A stretch of 64,000 nt of DNA. It comes from CATQHB01 sp965262595 (lineage in GTDB: Bacteria; Chloroflexota; Dehalococcoidia; Lucifugimonadales; UBA3495). Positions 1 to 9,494 of the stretch are shown here, in pieces. Every line of letters starts with the position of its first letter. The stretch's first letter is position 1. The notes beneath the pieces are model-generated. The model was not told where the DNA came from. It was given only the letters and a program-made list of their open reading frames with translations, and made no database searches. The DNA lies in contig OZ253548.1 in NCBI GenBank assembly GCA_965262595.1, positions 310,001 to 374,000 on the forward strand. Direction: 5' to 3'. The position numbers and the translations under genes were made by a program.

Positions 1-72
1 CAGCCGCTGCCGGATTATCTGAAAACCGTTGCTGGCAAAATCAGGCTTCCCATCCCGGAAATGCCACCATAA
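1..72 (+). CDS. C-terminal end of an unidentified protein (partial)
   Basis: An open frame runs in from the window edge and stops at TAA (70-72), giving 23 residues ending in IPEMPP. It is too short to assign. Its stop lies only 4 bases before the -35 box of the rpoB promoter, so the upstream gene is on the same strand and closely packed. It does not look like the C-terminus of RplL, the usual gene before rpoB. Confidence 0.4.
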   Translation, partial: QPLPDYLKTVAGKIRLPIPEMPP

Positions 73-76
73 ATTA

Positions 77-104
77 TTGACAATTAGTATGCCATCTGTA
101 TAAT
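77..104 (+). promoter_or_regulatory. Sigma-70 promoter of the rpoBC operon
   Basis: TTGACA (77-82) and TATAAT (99-104) are both perfect consensus hexamers, separated by 16 bp. Transcription would start near 111, leaving a leader of about 135 bases before the rpoB ATG. I see no ribosomal-protein autoregulatory fold in the leader. An independent promoter for rpoBC, not read-through from rplJL, fits the absence of rplL immediately upstream. Confidence 0.8.
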
Positions 105-245
105 AGTAGGTTACCAAGTATGCCTCATATACCTATTTGTGCTGATTTCCCGAAAATTCTTTCCGACCCTGGTTTCCTCTTGCCCAAAAAATCTAGGCCG
201 CACCCACCATCCATTATCCTGCATCCTCGTTAAGGAGATTGGAGT

Positions 246-3200
246 ATGACTTTCTCTCCCGTCGCCAATGGGCAGCGTACCCAATATACCAATGGTAATA
301 CCGTCGGGCTTTCCGAGATCAAATCTTATGCCCGGATTCCCCAGGTGTTGGATGTTCCGCATCTTATCCTGAGTCAAATCCAGTCCTATGATTGGTTTCG
401 AAATGAAGGCCTGGAGGAAGTTTACCAGGAAATCTCGCCGATCACGGATTACACCGGCAAGAAGTACGAACTGCACTTTCAGAAGCACTACTTCCGAGAC
501 CCCAAACACTCGCCTCTGGAATGCAAAGAGCGGGAAATAACCTACTCCGAGCCGCTTTACGTTAAGACCCGGCTGGTTATGAAGGAAACCGGAGAGATTA
601 AGGAGCAGGAAATATTCATGGGAGATATTCCCATGATGACCGATAATGGCACTTTTATGATTAACGGCGCCGAGCGGGTGGTGGTCAGCCAGTTGGTTCG
701 ATCCCCGGGCGTTTACTTTGTTTATGAAAAAAATCTGGCTAGCGATCGGAACCTTTGTTTCGTCAAACTGATTCCTTCCCGCGGGGCCTGGCTGGAGTTT
801 GAAACCAGCAGCAAAGATGTACTTTCCGTGAAAGTTGACCGGAAGCGCAAAATATCGGCCACTTCCTTCTTCCGGGCTTTGGGCGTTGCCAACGACGAGG
901 AGATTCTGGCTCTATTCGAGGATGTGGACACCGACGAGAACCACCAGTACATCCAGTCCACCCTGGACCGGGATCCGGTAATGGAAGACCGGGACTTGCA
1001 CTTCCGAAACGAAGACCTGCGCGCCCTCTGGGAGTGGCTCAAGCCCAACCAGGAATATGACGTTGCGGTGGCCAAGCGAATAGCCGCCTCCCAGATTGAG
1101 TTCTACCGGCGCCTGCGTCCCGGCGAACCTCCCAGCCTGGAAAACGCCCGCAACTTGATCAAGAGCCTGTTCTTCGACCCCCGCCGCTATGACTTGGGCA
1201 AGGTGGGCCGTTACAAGCTCAATCGCCGGTTGGACTTGACCGAGCGGGACGCATTGCGCGTCTTGACTTTGGAAGACATCATCGAGGTAATCCGCACGAT
1301 GATTCGGGTCAATAGAGGCGAGGGACGCCCGGACGACATTGACCATTTGGGTAACCGCCGGGTTCGCGCCGTCGGTGAATTGGTCCAGAACCAGGTCCGC
1401 GTGGGACTCCTGCGCATGGAGCGCATGGTCAAGGAAAAGATGACCCTGGTGGACCCGGAAGTGGCAGCCCCTCAGGGGTTGGTCAACATCCGTCCGGTGG
1501 TGGCCGCGGTTCGAGAGTTCTTTGGGGGGTCTCAGTTATCCCAGTTTATGGACCAGACCAACCCGCTGGCGGAACTGACGCACAAGCGCCGCCTTTCGGC
1601 CTTGGGCCCCGGTGGCCTGTCACGGGAACGGGCCGGCTTTGATGTTCGTGACGTTCACTTTTCCCACTACGGCCGGATTTGTCCGATAGAAACCCCGGAA
1701 GGGCCAAACATTGGCCTGCTTAGTTCTTTGGCCTCTTATGCCCGAACCAATCCTTACGGATTTATTGAGTCGCCTTACCGTAAGGTATTGAAGACCATCT
1801 CCAATACGGCTGCCGACCTGGTTGGCCGGGTGGTTACCGAAACCGTGCATGGCGAAGATGGCAAAGTCCTGGTAGGCCAGGGCCGGAAGATAACCCGGCC
1901 TCGCACCGAGGCCATACGTAATCTGCCCGCAGGCACGATCCTTCACGTACGGCCTTATGTTGCCAATGGTCTGGAATACGTGGAATATATGTCGGCGGAT
2001 AGGGAGGAGAACTTCCGCATTGCCCAGGCAAACTCCGAGTTGGACGACCTGGGCCAGTTCGTCCACGACCGGGTGGAGATTCGGGCCGGGGAAAACTACA
2101 TTCAGGAATCACCGGATGCGGTAGATTTGATGGATGTCTCGCCGATGCAGATTATGAGCATCTCCGCCGCCCTGATTCCCTTCCTGGAGCACGACGATGC
2201 CAACCGCGCCTTGATGGGTTCGAATATGCAACGTCAGGCCGTGCCCTTGCTGCGCCCTCAAGTCCCGGTGGTAGGTACCGGAATTGAGGAACGGGTAGCC
2301 AGGGACAGCGGACAAGTGGTCCTTTCCAGCTCCGAAGGAGTGGTTACCTCGGTTTCCGGTCGGGACATCATTGTGACCGACTCCGAAGGCGAAGAATACC
2401 ATCATAACCTGGTCAAGTTTTCTCGGACCAACCAGGGCACCTGTTTTGACCAGCGTACCATAGTGCAGAAGGGTGACCGGGTATTCTCCGGTACTACTTT
2501 GGCGGATAGTTCCTCCACCGACCAAGGCAAGCTGGCCCTGGGCCAGAACGTGCTGGTGGCGTTCATGTCATGGGAAGGATACAACTACGAGGACGCGATA
2601 ATCATCAGCGAGCGCTTGGTTAAGGACGACCAATTTACGTCGATCCATATTGAAAAGCACGAAATGGAAGCCCGGGAAACCAAGCTGGGGGCGGAGGAAA
2701 TTACCCGGGATATTCCCAATGTGGGTGAGGCGAGCCTGCGCGACCTGGACGAGCGCGGCATCATTCGGGTCGGCGCCGACGTCGGCCCCGGCGACATTCT
2801 GGTGGGCAAGGTTACCCCCAAGGGGGAAACCGAACTGACCGCCGAGGAAAAATTGCTGCGTGCAATCTTCGGTGAAAAGTCCCGGGACGTGAAGGATACC
2901 TCGCTGCGCGTACCCCACGGGGAGCGGGGGAAAGTCATTAACGTAAAGATATTGAACCGGGCCAATCGGGATGACTTGCCCCCGGGCGTCAACGAAGCGG
3001 TCCGCGTCTGGATTGCCCAGACCCGCAAGATCTCGGTCGGCGACAAGATGGCCGGCCGTCACGGTAACAAGGGCGTAGTCGCTCGTATCCTTTCGGAAGA
3101 GGATATGCCCTTCCTGTCCGACGGCACACCGGTGGATATGATTCTCAACCCCATTGGCGTACCGTCCCGGATGAATCTGGGCCAGGTGCTGGAAACCCAT

Positions 3201-4046
3201 CTGGGTTGGGCGGCTCGTGGTCTCAACTTCCATGCCCTTACGCCGGTATTTGACGGCGCCACCGATGATTCAATCGAGGATTCCCTGGCGCGCCTCTGGT
3301 TCGCCGAACAGTCCGGAGCCGTCAATACCGGACCAACGGACTGGTCGCCCAAGATTGACTACGACCTGGTGAATGAATGGCTCCGGGAAAGGGGTTATGA
3401 CTCGAAGCGTATTTTCGATGACAGCCTCCGCGGTGAGGCCCGGGACGTTTGTCTGCGCCTCTGGCTTCGGGACGTGGCGGAAGTGAATTCTGAAAATATG
3501 ACCCCTACGGAGATGTACGAAGAATCTTTAAAGGCGCAGCGAGAGCGCAATCTCATTCCGCCTACTTTTGGCAAGTTCCAGCTTTATGATGGGCGGACCG
3601 GCGATCCCTTTGACCAGGTGGTAACGGTCGGCAGCATCTATATGTTGAAGCTAATACACTTGGTGGAAGACAAGATTCACGCCCGATCCACCGGGCCCTA
3701 CTCGATGATTACCCAACAGCCCCTGGGCGGCAAAGCTCAGTTTGGCGGCCAGCGATTTGGAGAAATGGAAGTCTGGGCTCTGGAAGCCTATAGCGCCGCA
3801 TACAATTTGCAGGAGGTGCTAACCGTTAAGTCCGACGATGTGGCCGGTCGGGTCAAAACCTACGAAGCCATTGTCAAAGGCGAACCCATCGGTCAGCCCG
3901 GAGTTCCCGAATCCTTCAACGTTCTGCTAAAAGAATTGCAAAGCCTCGGTTTGGCCGTGGAATTGCTGAACGAAGAAGACCGGGCTTCGTTGGTTGACGG
4001 GATTGGGGATGGCTCCGAGCTATACGAACCTCTGGAGGCGATTTAA
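246..4046 (+). CDS. rpoB: DNA-directed RNA polymerase subunit beta
   Basis: Encodes the 1266-residue beta subunit of RNA polymerase, which forms half of the catalytic cleft and binds the nascent RNA. The rifampicin region is clear from about residue 425 (FFGGSQLSQFMDQTNPL, then HKRRLSALGPGG) and is followed by the ETPEGPNIGLL block. Near the end are GDKMAGRHGNKG and the C-terminal GGKAQFGGQRFGEMEVWALE segment that contacts beta-prime. No rifampicin-resistance substitution is obvious in the cluster. The ATG at 246 has AAGGAG at 233-238. The TAA stop overlaps the rpoC ATG by one base (TAATG), so the two subunits are translationally coupled. Length is normal for the compact beta of Chloroflexota and Firmicutes-type enzymes without large lineage insertions. 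Confidence 0.98.
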   Translation: MTFSPVANGQRTQYTNGNTVGLSEIKSYARIPQVLDVPHLILSQIQSYDWFRNEGLEEVYQEISPITDYTGKKYELHFQKHYFRDPKHSPLECKEREITYSEPLYVKTRLVMKETGEIKEQEIFMGDIPMMTDNGTFMINGAERVVVSQLVRSPGVYFVYEKNLASDRNLCFVKLIPSRGAWLEFETSSKDVLSVKVDRKRKISATSFFRALGVANDEEILALFEDVDTDENHQYIQSTLDRDPVMEDRDLHFRNEDLRALWEWLKPNQEYDVAVAKRIAASQIEFYRRLRPGEPPSLENARNLIKSLFFDPRRYDLGKVGRYKLNRRLDLTERDALRVLTLEDIIEVIRTMIRVNRGEGRPDDIDHLGNRRVRAVGELVQNQVRVGLLRMERMVKEKMTLVDPEVAAPQGLVNIRPVVAAVREFFGGSQLSQFMDQTNPLAELTHKRRLSALGPGGLSRERAGFDVRDVHFSHYGRICPIETPEGPNIGLLSSLASYARTNPYGFIESPYRKVLKTISNTAADLVGRVVTETVHGEDGKVLVGQGRKITRPRTEAIRNLPAGTILHVRPYVANGLEYVEYMSADREENFRIAQANSELDDLGQFVHDRVEIRAGENYIQESPDAVDLMDVSPMQIMSISAALIPFLEHDDANRALMGSNMQRQAVPLLRPQVPVVGTGIEERVARDSGQVVLSSSEGVVTSVSGRDIIVTDSEGEEYHHNLVKFSRTNQGTCFDQRTIVQKGDRVFSGTTLADSSSTDQGKLALGQNVLVAFMSWEGYNYEDAIIISERLVKDDQFTSIHIEKHEMEARETKLGAEEITRDIPNVGEASLRDLDERGIIRVGADVGPGDILVGKVTPKGETELTAEEKLLRAIFGEKSRDVKDTSLRVPHGERGKVINVKILNRANRDDLPPGVNEAVRVWIAQTRKISVGDKMAGRHGNKGVVARILSEEDMPFLSDGTPVDMILNPIGVPSRMNLGQVLETHLGWAARGLNFHALTPVFDGATDDSIEDSLARLWFAEQSGAVNTGPTDWSPKIDYDLVNEWLRERGYDSKRIFDDSLRGEARDVCLRLWLRDVAEVNSENMTPTEMYEESLKAQRERNLIPPTFGKFQLYDGRTGDPFDQVVTVGSIYMLKLIHLVEDKIHARSTGPYSMITQQPLGGKAQFGGQRFGEMEVWALEAYSAAYNLQEVLTVKSDDVAGRVKTYEAIVKGEPIGQPGVPESFNVLLKELQSLGLAVELLNEEDRASLVDGIGDGSELYEPLEAI

Positions 4047-7000
4047 TGGTCAGAATGTCAGACAGAACGGAAGTCCAGGCGACTAATTTTAACGCTATTC
4101 GCATTTCCGTCGCCTCTCCCGAACAGATACTCAACTGGTCCCACGGCGAGGTTACCAAACCGGAGACAATAAATTACCGGACGCTGCGCCCGGAGAAAGA
4201 CGGTCTCTTCTGTGAGCGGCTCTTTGGGCCGACCAAGGACTGGGAATGCTTCTGCGGCAAGTACAAGCGTATCCGGTATCGTGGTGTGGTTTGCGACCGC
4301 TGCGGCGTTGAGGTGACCCGTTCAAAGGTGCGCCGCGAGCGAATGGGACATATCCGCCTCGCAGCACCGGTAGCTCATATCTGGTTCAGCAAGACCACGC
4401 CCAGCCGCCTGGGATTGTTGCTTGATCTCTCTCCCCGGAACCTGGAGCGGGTTCTCTACTTCGCTCAGCACATCATAGTGTCGGTCAACGGTGAAAAGAG
4501 GACCGAACTCATCGAGGAACAACAGGCTCGATTCAATCTGGAAAAGGGCAGGTTGGAACATAGTAACGAGGAGAAGCTCGCAGAGTTTCAGCAGAAGCTG
4601 GAGGCTCTGGAGAACTCCGAAGACCCGGAGGCAATTCCTGAACTCGCCGCAACCCAGGCCGAATTGGACGCTTTTAACGACGAGGCGGGCAAGGAAGTTG
4701 GCCGGTTGGAAGAGCAGCTCCAGGAAATTATTAACGAGCTGGAAGACCTGCGGCCGCTGAAACTCCTGGCTGAATCCAAGTGCCGCGAGCTGCGGGAGAA
4801 TTACGGCGACGTTATGCAGGCCTCAATGGGCGCCGAGGCTATCCTGGATATTTTGAAGACCATCGACCTTGAGGCCCTGCGGGACGGCCTGGTCAAGGAG
4901 ATGCGCTCTACTTCCGGACAGCGTCGCAAGAAGGCAATCAAGCGCCTTCGGGTCGTGGAATCCTTCCGGCGCAGTGGTAACCGGGTTGAGGACATCATTC
5001 TGACCGTGTTGCCGGTTCTGCCTCCGGAGCTGCGTCCCATGGTCCAGTTGGATGGCGGCCGGTTTGCCACCAGCGACCTGAACGATCTGTACCGGCGGGT
5101 CATCAACCGCAACAATCGTCTTAAGCGCCTGATGGACTTGGGCGCCCCGGAAATCATCATCCGCAACGAAAAGCGGATGCTCCAGGAATCGGTCGATGCT
5201 CTGATTGACAATGGGCGGCGGGGCCGTCCGATTCAGGGTAGTCACAATCATAAGCTCAAGTCCCTGTCCGACCTGCTGCGGGGTAAGCAAGGGCGATTTC
5301 GCCAGAACTTGCTGGGCAAGCGGGTGGACTACAGCGGCCGCTCGGTCATTGTGGTCGGCCCTGAATTGAAGATGAACCAGTGCGGCCTGCCCAAGCGCAT
5401 GGCCCTGGAACTCTTCAAGCCCTTCGTGATGCACCGCTTGGTTTTGTTGGGTATTTCTCCCAACATCAAGAGCGCCAAGCGTATGGTTGAGCGAGCGAGG
5501 CCCGAGGTTTGGGACATCCTGGAAGACGTAATCAAGGACCGTCCGGTGATGCTCAACCGGGCGCCAACCCTCCACCGATTAGGTATTCAGGCCTTTATGC
5601 CGGTGCTGATAGAGGGCAACGCGATCCAGATACATCCGCTGGTTTGTTCGGCCTTCAATGCCGACTTTGACGGCGACCAGATGGCGGTTCACGTGCCTCT
5701 GTCGCGAATGGCGGTCCATGAAGCCCAGGTGGCGATGCTCAGCACCCATAATATGCTTTCGCCGGCCTCCGGAGATCCGCTGGTGGCGCCTACTTTGGAC
5801 ATGGTATTGGGCTGCTATTACCTTACGGAGATTCAGGAAGGCGCTTACGGTGAGGGCAGTCGGTTCTATGACTTTGACGAGGCTCGCATCGCTTTGGCGT
5901 CGGACCAAATTAAGCTACGGGCCAGAATCTACGTCCGGGAAATCCCCGGTTTCGACGATTGGGTGGAAACTACCGTCGGCCGGCTTATCTTCAATGAGAT
6001 TCTACCCCTGTCTCTTGGATTCAAGAATAAGGTGTTTGACAGCCGCGCCATTAAAGACCTGACTGCCGAGCTTTATCATAATCTCAGCAACGAGGATACC
6101 GCCGACACCCTGGACAAAATAAAGGAGTTGGGTTTCCACTACGCCACTATTTCCGGGATAACCATCGCGATCAACGACATCCAGATTTCCAGCCATAAGG
6201 CGGACATTCTTAAAGAGGCCGACGACCTGGTCGCCAGTTACGAAGACCAATATCTTTCCGGCTTGATGTCGGAAGATGAACGGTACAACTCGGCGGTGGA
6301 AGCTTGGACTAGAGCATCGGACAAGACCGAGGCCCTGGTAAAGGAAGAGATTGGGAATTACGGCGGCATTGGTGTTATGGCCCTGTCCGGCGCCAAAGGT
6401 AACATCGCCCAAATCAAGCAGATGGCCGGAATGCGCGGCTTGATGACCAACCCAGGGGGGCGCATCATCGACTTGCCCGTGAAGTCCAGCTTCCGGGAAG
6501 GTCTATCTGCCCTGGAGTACTTCATTTCGACCCACGGCGCCCGCAAGGGACTGGCCGATACCGCCCTGCGTACCGCCGACAGCGGTTATCTGACCCGCCG
6601 TCTGGTTGACATCGCCCAGGAAGTAATTGTCCTGGAAGCAGACTGCGGGACTTACGACGTTTATATGATTGAACCCAGGCCGGATAATCCTGACAATGCC
6701 GTTCTCAAGGAGCGCATTCAGGGCCGGATGGCGGCAGCTATTGTGGTTGACCCGGCTACCGGCGAGATTCTGGTTGACCGTAACGAGGTGATCGACGACC
6801 CGGTGGCCCAGAAGATAATTGACGCCGGTATCAATCAGGTTCCGGTGCGGTCTCCGCTGCTTTGCGATACCCGCCGGGGTGTTTGCCAGATGTGCTACGG
6901 GCTGTTGCCCGCTACTGGAAAATTGGTGGAGCATGGCCAGGCCGCCGGGATTATCGCCGCACAGAGTATCGGTGAGCCAGGTACCCAGCTTACCATGCGT

Positions 7001-8263
7001 ACTTTCCACACCGGCGGAATTGCCGGTACCGATATTACCAGTGGCCTTCCCCGGGTCGAAGAGATTTTCGAGGGCCGGGTGCCAAAGGGTGCAGCTATTC
7101 TGGCCGAAATTGACGGGGAACTGTGGTTCGAGACGGACGACGAGGGCCGGCGGATACCGGATGCTCCGGTTAAGGTTGTGGACCGGCAGGAGTTTTGGGA
7201 TGACTATCCGTTGCCCGATGGCGTCCAGCTATTGGTAAACGACGGTGACGAAGTGGAGCCGGGAATGCTGATGGCGGCCACCCTGCCCTCGCTCGGTTTC
7301 GAAGATGATACCGGCGAGGAGTATGATCCGCCTCCGATAGTGGAAGTGGAGGCCGGAAGGGCCGGTCGGATTGCTCTAAGCGAAGGTACTATCTCCATTG
7401 TCTATGAAGATGTGGATGAGCGCGAGTATTTCATACCTGCGGCCGCCAGCCTTTTGCCCAAAAACGGCTCCCAGATCAAAGCCGGAGATGCGCTGACCGG
7501 GGGGCCCAAGAGCCCCCACGATATACTCAACATCGAGGGTACCGATAAATTGCAGCGCTACCTGGTGGATGAGGTTCAGCGGGTTTACAGCTCCCAGGGT
7601 GTGGGAATCCGCGACAAGCATATCGAAATTATCCTCCGCCAGATGCTGCGGCGCGTACAGGTAGAGTCCATCGGAGACTCGGACTTTATTCCCGGCCAAA
7701 TGGTGGATAAGTTCGAGTTTCAGGAGAAAAACGCCAAGATGTTGGCCGAGGGTGGCGAACCGGCTACCGCCAAGCCGATACTGCTCGGCGTAACTCGAGC
7801 TTCCTTGCTGACCGACAGCTTCCTGGCTGCCGCCTCTTTCCAGGAAACCACCCGGGTGCTTACCCAGGCGGCGGTCAGCGGCGCCCACGACTGGCTGATG
7901 GGACTGAAGGAGAATGTCATCATCGGTCGGTTAATTCCGGCACAGGTAGCATCCACTGTCCTGGAGGAAATACCGCGGCCGGAGCCGATTCCCCAAATTG
8001 GAGAAATGCCCGAGATAGGAGAACTGGTTGCCGCGGGCTGGCTCGAAGCCGCTGGAGCAACTGCCACCGGCTCTTTCGGAATGGGCGCAGGTAGCCCCTT
8101 GGGACAAGGGTTTAATCTGGTAGGCGAAGCTAATGTCCTTGGCAGCGACGATGGAGCTGGCTCTTCTATCGGGAATATTCTGACCGTTGACGGCGAGGTC
8201 GAGAGTGAAGGCAACGGGTTAGGAGTTAAAGGTCTGATTCCGGGAGGGGACCCGACGGAATAA
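4046..8263 (+). CDS. rpoC: DNA-directed RNA polymerase subunit beta-prime
   Basis: The 1405-residue beta-prime subunit carries the active site. NADFDGDQ lies at residues 538-545 and supplies the three Mg-binding aspartates. An N-terminal zinc site is visible (CFCGKY...CDRCG, about residues 70-90), as is the second zinc site (C...CDTRRGVCQMC, about 860-950). Residues about 150-235 hold a Glu-rich coiled-coil insertion not present in the E. coli subunit. After the usual end of the family (GLKENVIIGRLIPA) the protein runs on for about 100 residues, first Pro/Glu-rich then Gly/Ser-rich. The start overlaps the rpoB stop by one base; a second ATG three codons in (MSDRTEV) is also possible. The next gene, pyrD, follows after 30 bases. 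Confidence 0.98.
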   Translation: MVRMSDRTEVQATNFNAIRISVASPEQILNWSHGEVTKPETINYRTLRPEKDGLFCERLFGPTKDWECFCGKYKRIRYRGVVCDRCGVEVTRSKVRRERMGHIRLAAPVAHIWFSKTTPSRLGLLLDLSPRNLERVLYFAQHIIVSVNGEKRTELIEEQQARFNLEKGRLEHSNEEKLAEFQQKLEALENSEDPEAIPELAATQAELDAFNDEAGKEVGRLEEQLQEIINELEDLRPLKLLAESKCRELRENYGDVMQASMGAEAILDILKTIDLEALRDGLVKEMRSTSGQRRKKAIKRLRVVESFRRSGNRVEDIILTVLPVLPPELRPMVQLDGGRFATSDLNDLYRRVINRNNRLKRLMDLGAPEIIIRNEKRMLQESVDALIDNGRRGRPIQGSHNHKLKSLSDLLRGKQGRFRQNLLGKRVDYSGRSVIVVGPELKMNQCGLPKRMALELFKPFVMHRLVLLGISPNIKSAKRMVERARPEVWDILEDVIKDRPVMLNRAPTLHRLGIQAFMPVLIEGNAIQIHPLVCSAFNADFDGDQMAVHVPLSRMAVHEAQVAMLSTHNMLSPASGDPLVAPTLDMVLGCYYLTEIQEGAYGEGSRFYDFDEARIALASDQIKLRARIYVREIPGFDDWVETTVGRLIFNEILPLSLGFKNKVFDSRAIKDLTAELYHNLSNEDTADTLDKIKELGFHYATISGITIAINDIQISSHKADILKEADDLVASYEDQYLSGLMSEDERYNSAVEAWTRASDKTEALVKEEIGNYGGIGVMALSGAKGNIAQIKQMAGMRGLMTNPGGRIIDLPVKSSFREGLSALEYFISTHGARKGLADTALRTADSGYLTRRLVDIAQEVIVLEADCGTYDVYMIEPRPDNPDNAVLKERIQGRMAAAIVVDPATGEILVDRNEVIDDPVAQKIIDAGINQVPVRSPLLCDTRRGVCQMCYGLLPATGKLVEHGQAAGIIAAQSIGEPGTQLTMRTFHTGGIAGTDITSGLPRVEEIFEGRVPKGAAILAEIDGELWFETDDEGRRIPDAPVKVVDRQEFWDDYPLPDGVQLLVNDGDEVEPGMLMAATLPSLGFEDDTGEEYDPPPIVEVEAGRAGRIALSEGTISIVYEDVDEREYFIPAAASLLPKNGSQIKAGDALTGGPKSPHDILNIEGTDKLQRYLVDEVQRVYSSQGVGIRDKHIEIILRQMLRRVQVESIGDSDFIPGQMVDKFEFQEKNAKMLAEGGEPATAKPILLGVTRASLLTDSFLAAASFQETTRVLTQAAVSGAHDWLMGLKENVIIGRLIPAQVASTVLEEIPRPEPIPQIGEMPEIGELVAAGWLEAAGATATGSFGMGAGSPLGQGFNLVGEANVLGSDDGAGSSIGNILTVDGEVESEGNGLGVKGLIPGGDPTE

Positions 8264-8293
8264 CTATCGAGTTACCTTGTAAAGGGGGCGCCG

Positions 8294-9280
8294 TTGTCAG
8301 ATAGGGAAACGAATGGCCTGAACTTGGATATGTCGGTTGACCTGGCGCCCCAACACCCCGATCACCTGAAACTGTCCAACCCGGTAATAATTGCCTCTGG
8401 CACTTTCGGGTACGATGGTTACGGCCGGGGCCTGACTCCGGATATGGACCTGAGTCGTCTGGGGGCGGTAATACCCAAGACGGTGACCAGGTTCCCCCGG
8501 GAAGGCAACCCGGAACCGCGTTGGTACCCGGAATCCTACCGGGTGGCCTTGGACAACGGAGAGTGCGTTCTTCTCAATTCCATCGGACTAACCAACCCGG
8601 GTATAGAAGCCGCCCTAAGCGAGTTGGCTCCCCAATGGTGTGAAGAAGAAGCAACCATACTGCTCAGCCTATCCGCCGACAGTGTTGACCAGTTCGGCGA
8701 GATGGCGAAGTTAACCTGTGGCGTGTCCGGCTTCGAAGCCATTGAGTTGAACCTGAGCTGTCCCAACGTGGAGGACGGCGACCTCTTCAGCCACAGCCCC
8801 AGCCTTACCGCTCAAGCGGTTACCGCAGTCAAGAACTATGCTGAGACTCCGGTACTGGTCAAACTGGCCCCTAATGTGCCGGACGTGACCCGCATTGCCC
8901 AGGCGGCAGTTGCGGCCGGAGCAGACGCCCTCACCATATCCAACACGATACCGGCAATGAAAATAGACTTGGACTCTCGCCGTCCGGTCTTGGGGGCGGT
9001 TACCGGCGGACTCTCCGGCCCCGGTCTGCACCCGGTCGCTGTGGCCCTGGTTTATCGGACCGCTCAGGTGGTGGACGTGCCAATAATCGGCGTGGGCGGT
9101 ATTTTCAGCGCCAGCGACGCCCTGGAATTCATCCTGGCCGGCGCTACGGCGGTTCAAATCGGCAGCGCCAATCTGGCCGACTTGTGGGCGCCTTTTAATA
9201 TTCTGGAAGAAATGAAGGTCTTTCTTGGTGAACGGGGTATCACTGAAATCAAGGAGCTGATCGGAGCCGTTAAAGTTTAA
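8294..9280 (+). CDS. pyrD: Dihydroorotate dehydrogenase, class 1 (1B-like)
   Basis: Oxidises dihydroorotate to orotate in pyrimidine synthesis, using FMN in a TIM barrel. NLSCPN places a Cys at residue 156 as catalytic base, the mark of cytosolic class 1 enzymes (class 2 has Ser). The FMN phosphate site is visible as VGGIFSASDALEFILAGATAVQIGSA near the C-terminus, and SNTIPAMKID supplies orotate contacts. At 328 residues it is of class 1 size. The TTG start is chosen because AAAGGGGG lies 5 bases upstream; an ATG at 8330 has no Shine-Dalgarno sequence. It is probably co-transcribed with rpoBC, an unusual place for a pyrimidine gene. No pyrK electron-transfer subunit is in the window, so 1A versus 1B is not settled. 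Confidence 0.93.
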   Translation: MSDRETNGLNLDMSVDLAPQHPDHLKLSNPVIIASGTFGYDGYGRGLTPDMDLSRLGAVIPKTVTRFPREGNPEPRWYPESYRVALDNGECVLLNSIGLTNPGIEAALSELAPQWCEEEATILLSLSADSVDQFGEMAKLTCGVSGFEAIELNLSCPNVEDGDLFSHSPSLTAQAVTAVKNYAETPVLVKLAPNVPDVTRIAQAAVAAGADALTISNTIPAMKIDLDSRRPVLGAVTGGLSGPGLHPVAVALVYRTAQVVDVPIIGVGGIFSASDALEFILAGATAVQIGSANLADLWAPFNILEEMKVFLGERGITEIKELIGAVKV

Positions 9281-9389
9281 CCGGCCAAACAGCTTTGGCT
9301 TGCTTACTGCTGGATAGTCAATGGAGCCGGACGGTGTTGCAAGCAAAGCCTTAAGCACTTAGTGGCGAAGCCGGAATTACATAATACTG

Positions 9390-9422
9390 CCGGGGCGGAT
9401 TTCAAACCCGCCCCGGTTTTTT
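9390..9422 (+). terminator. Intrinsic terminator of rpoBC-pyrD
   Basis: A 9-bp GC stem (CCGGGGCGG 9390-9398 with CCGCCCCGG 9408-9416) closes a 9-base loop and is followed by six T (9417-9422). It sits 110 bases after the pyrD stop and faces the convergent clpC gene. On the other strand there is no T-run, so it serves the + transcript. Confidence 0.9.
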
Positions 9423-9494
9423 GCATTGTGTGTTTCCCCGACTACCAGGTTAATGGGTTGGCGACCAGGAAAGTCCGGATCGGTTGACCCCGGA

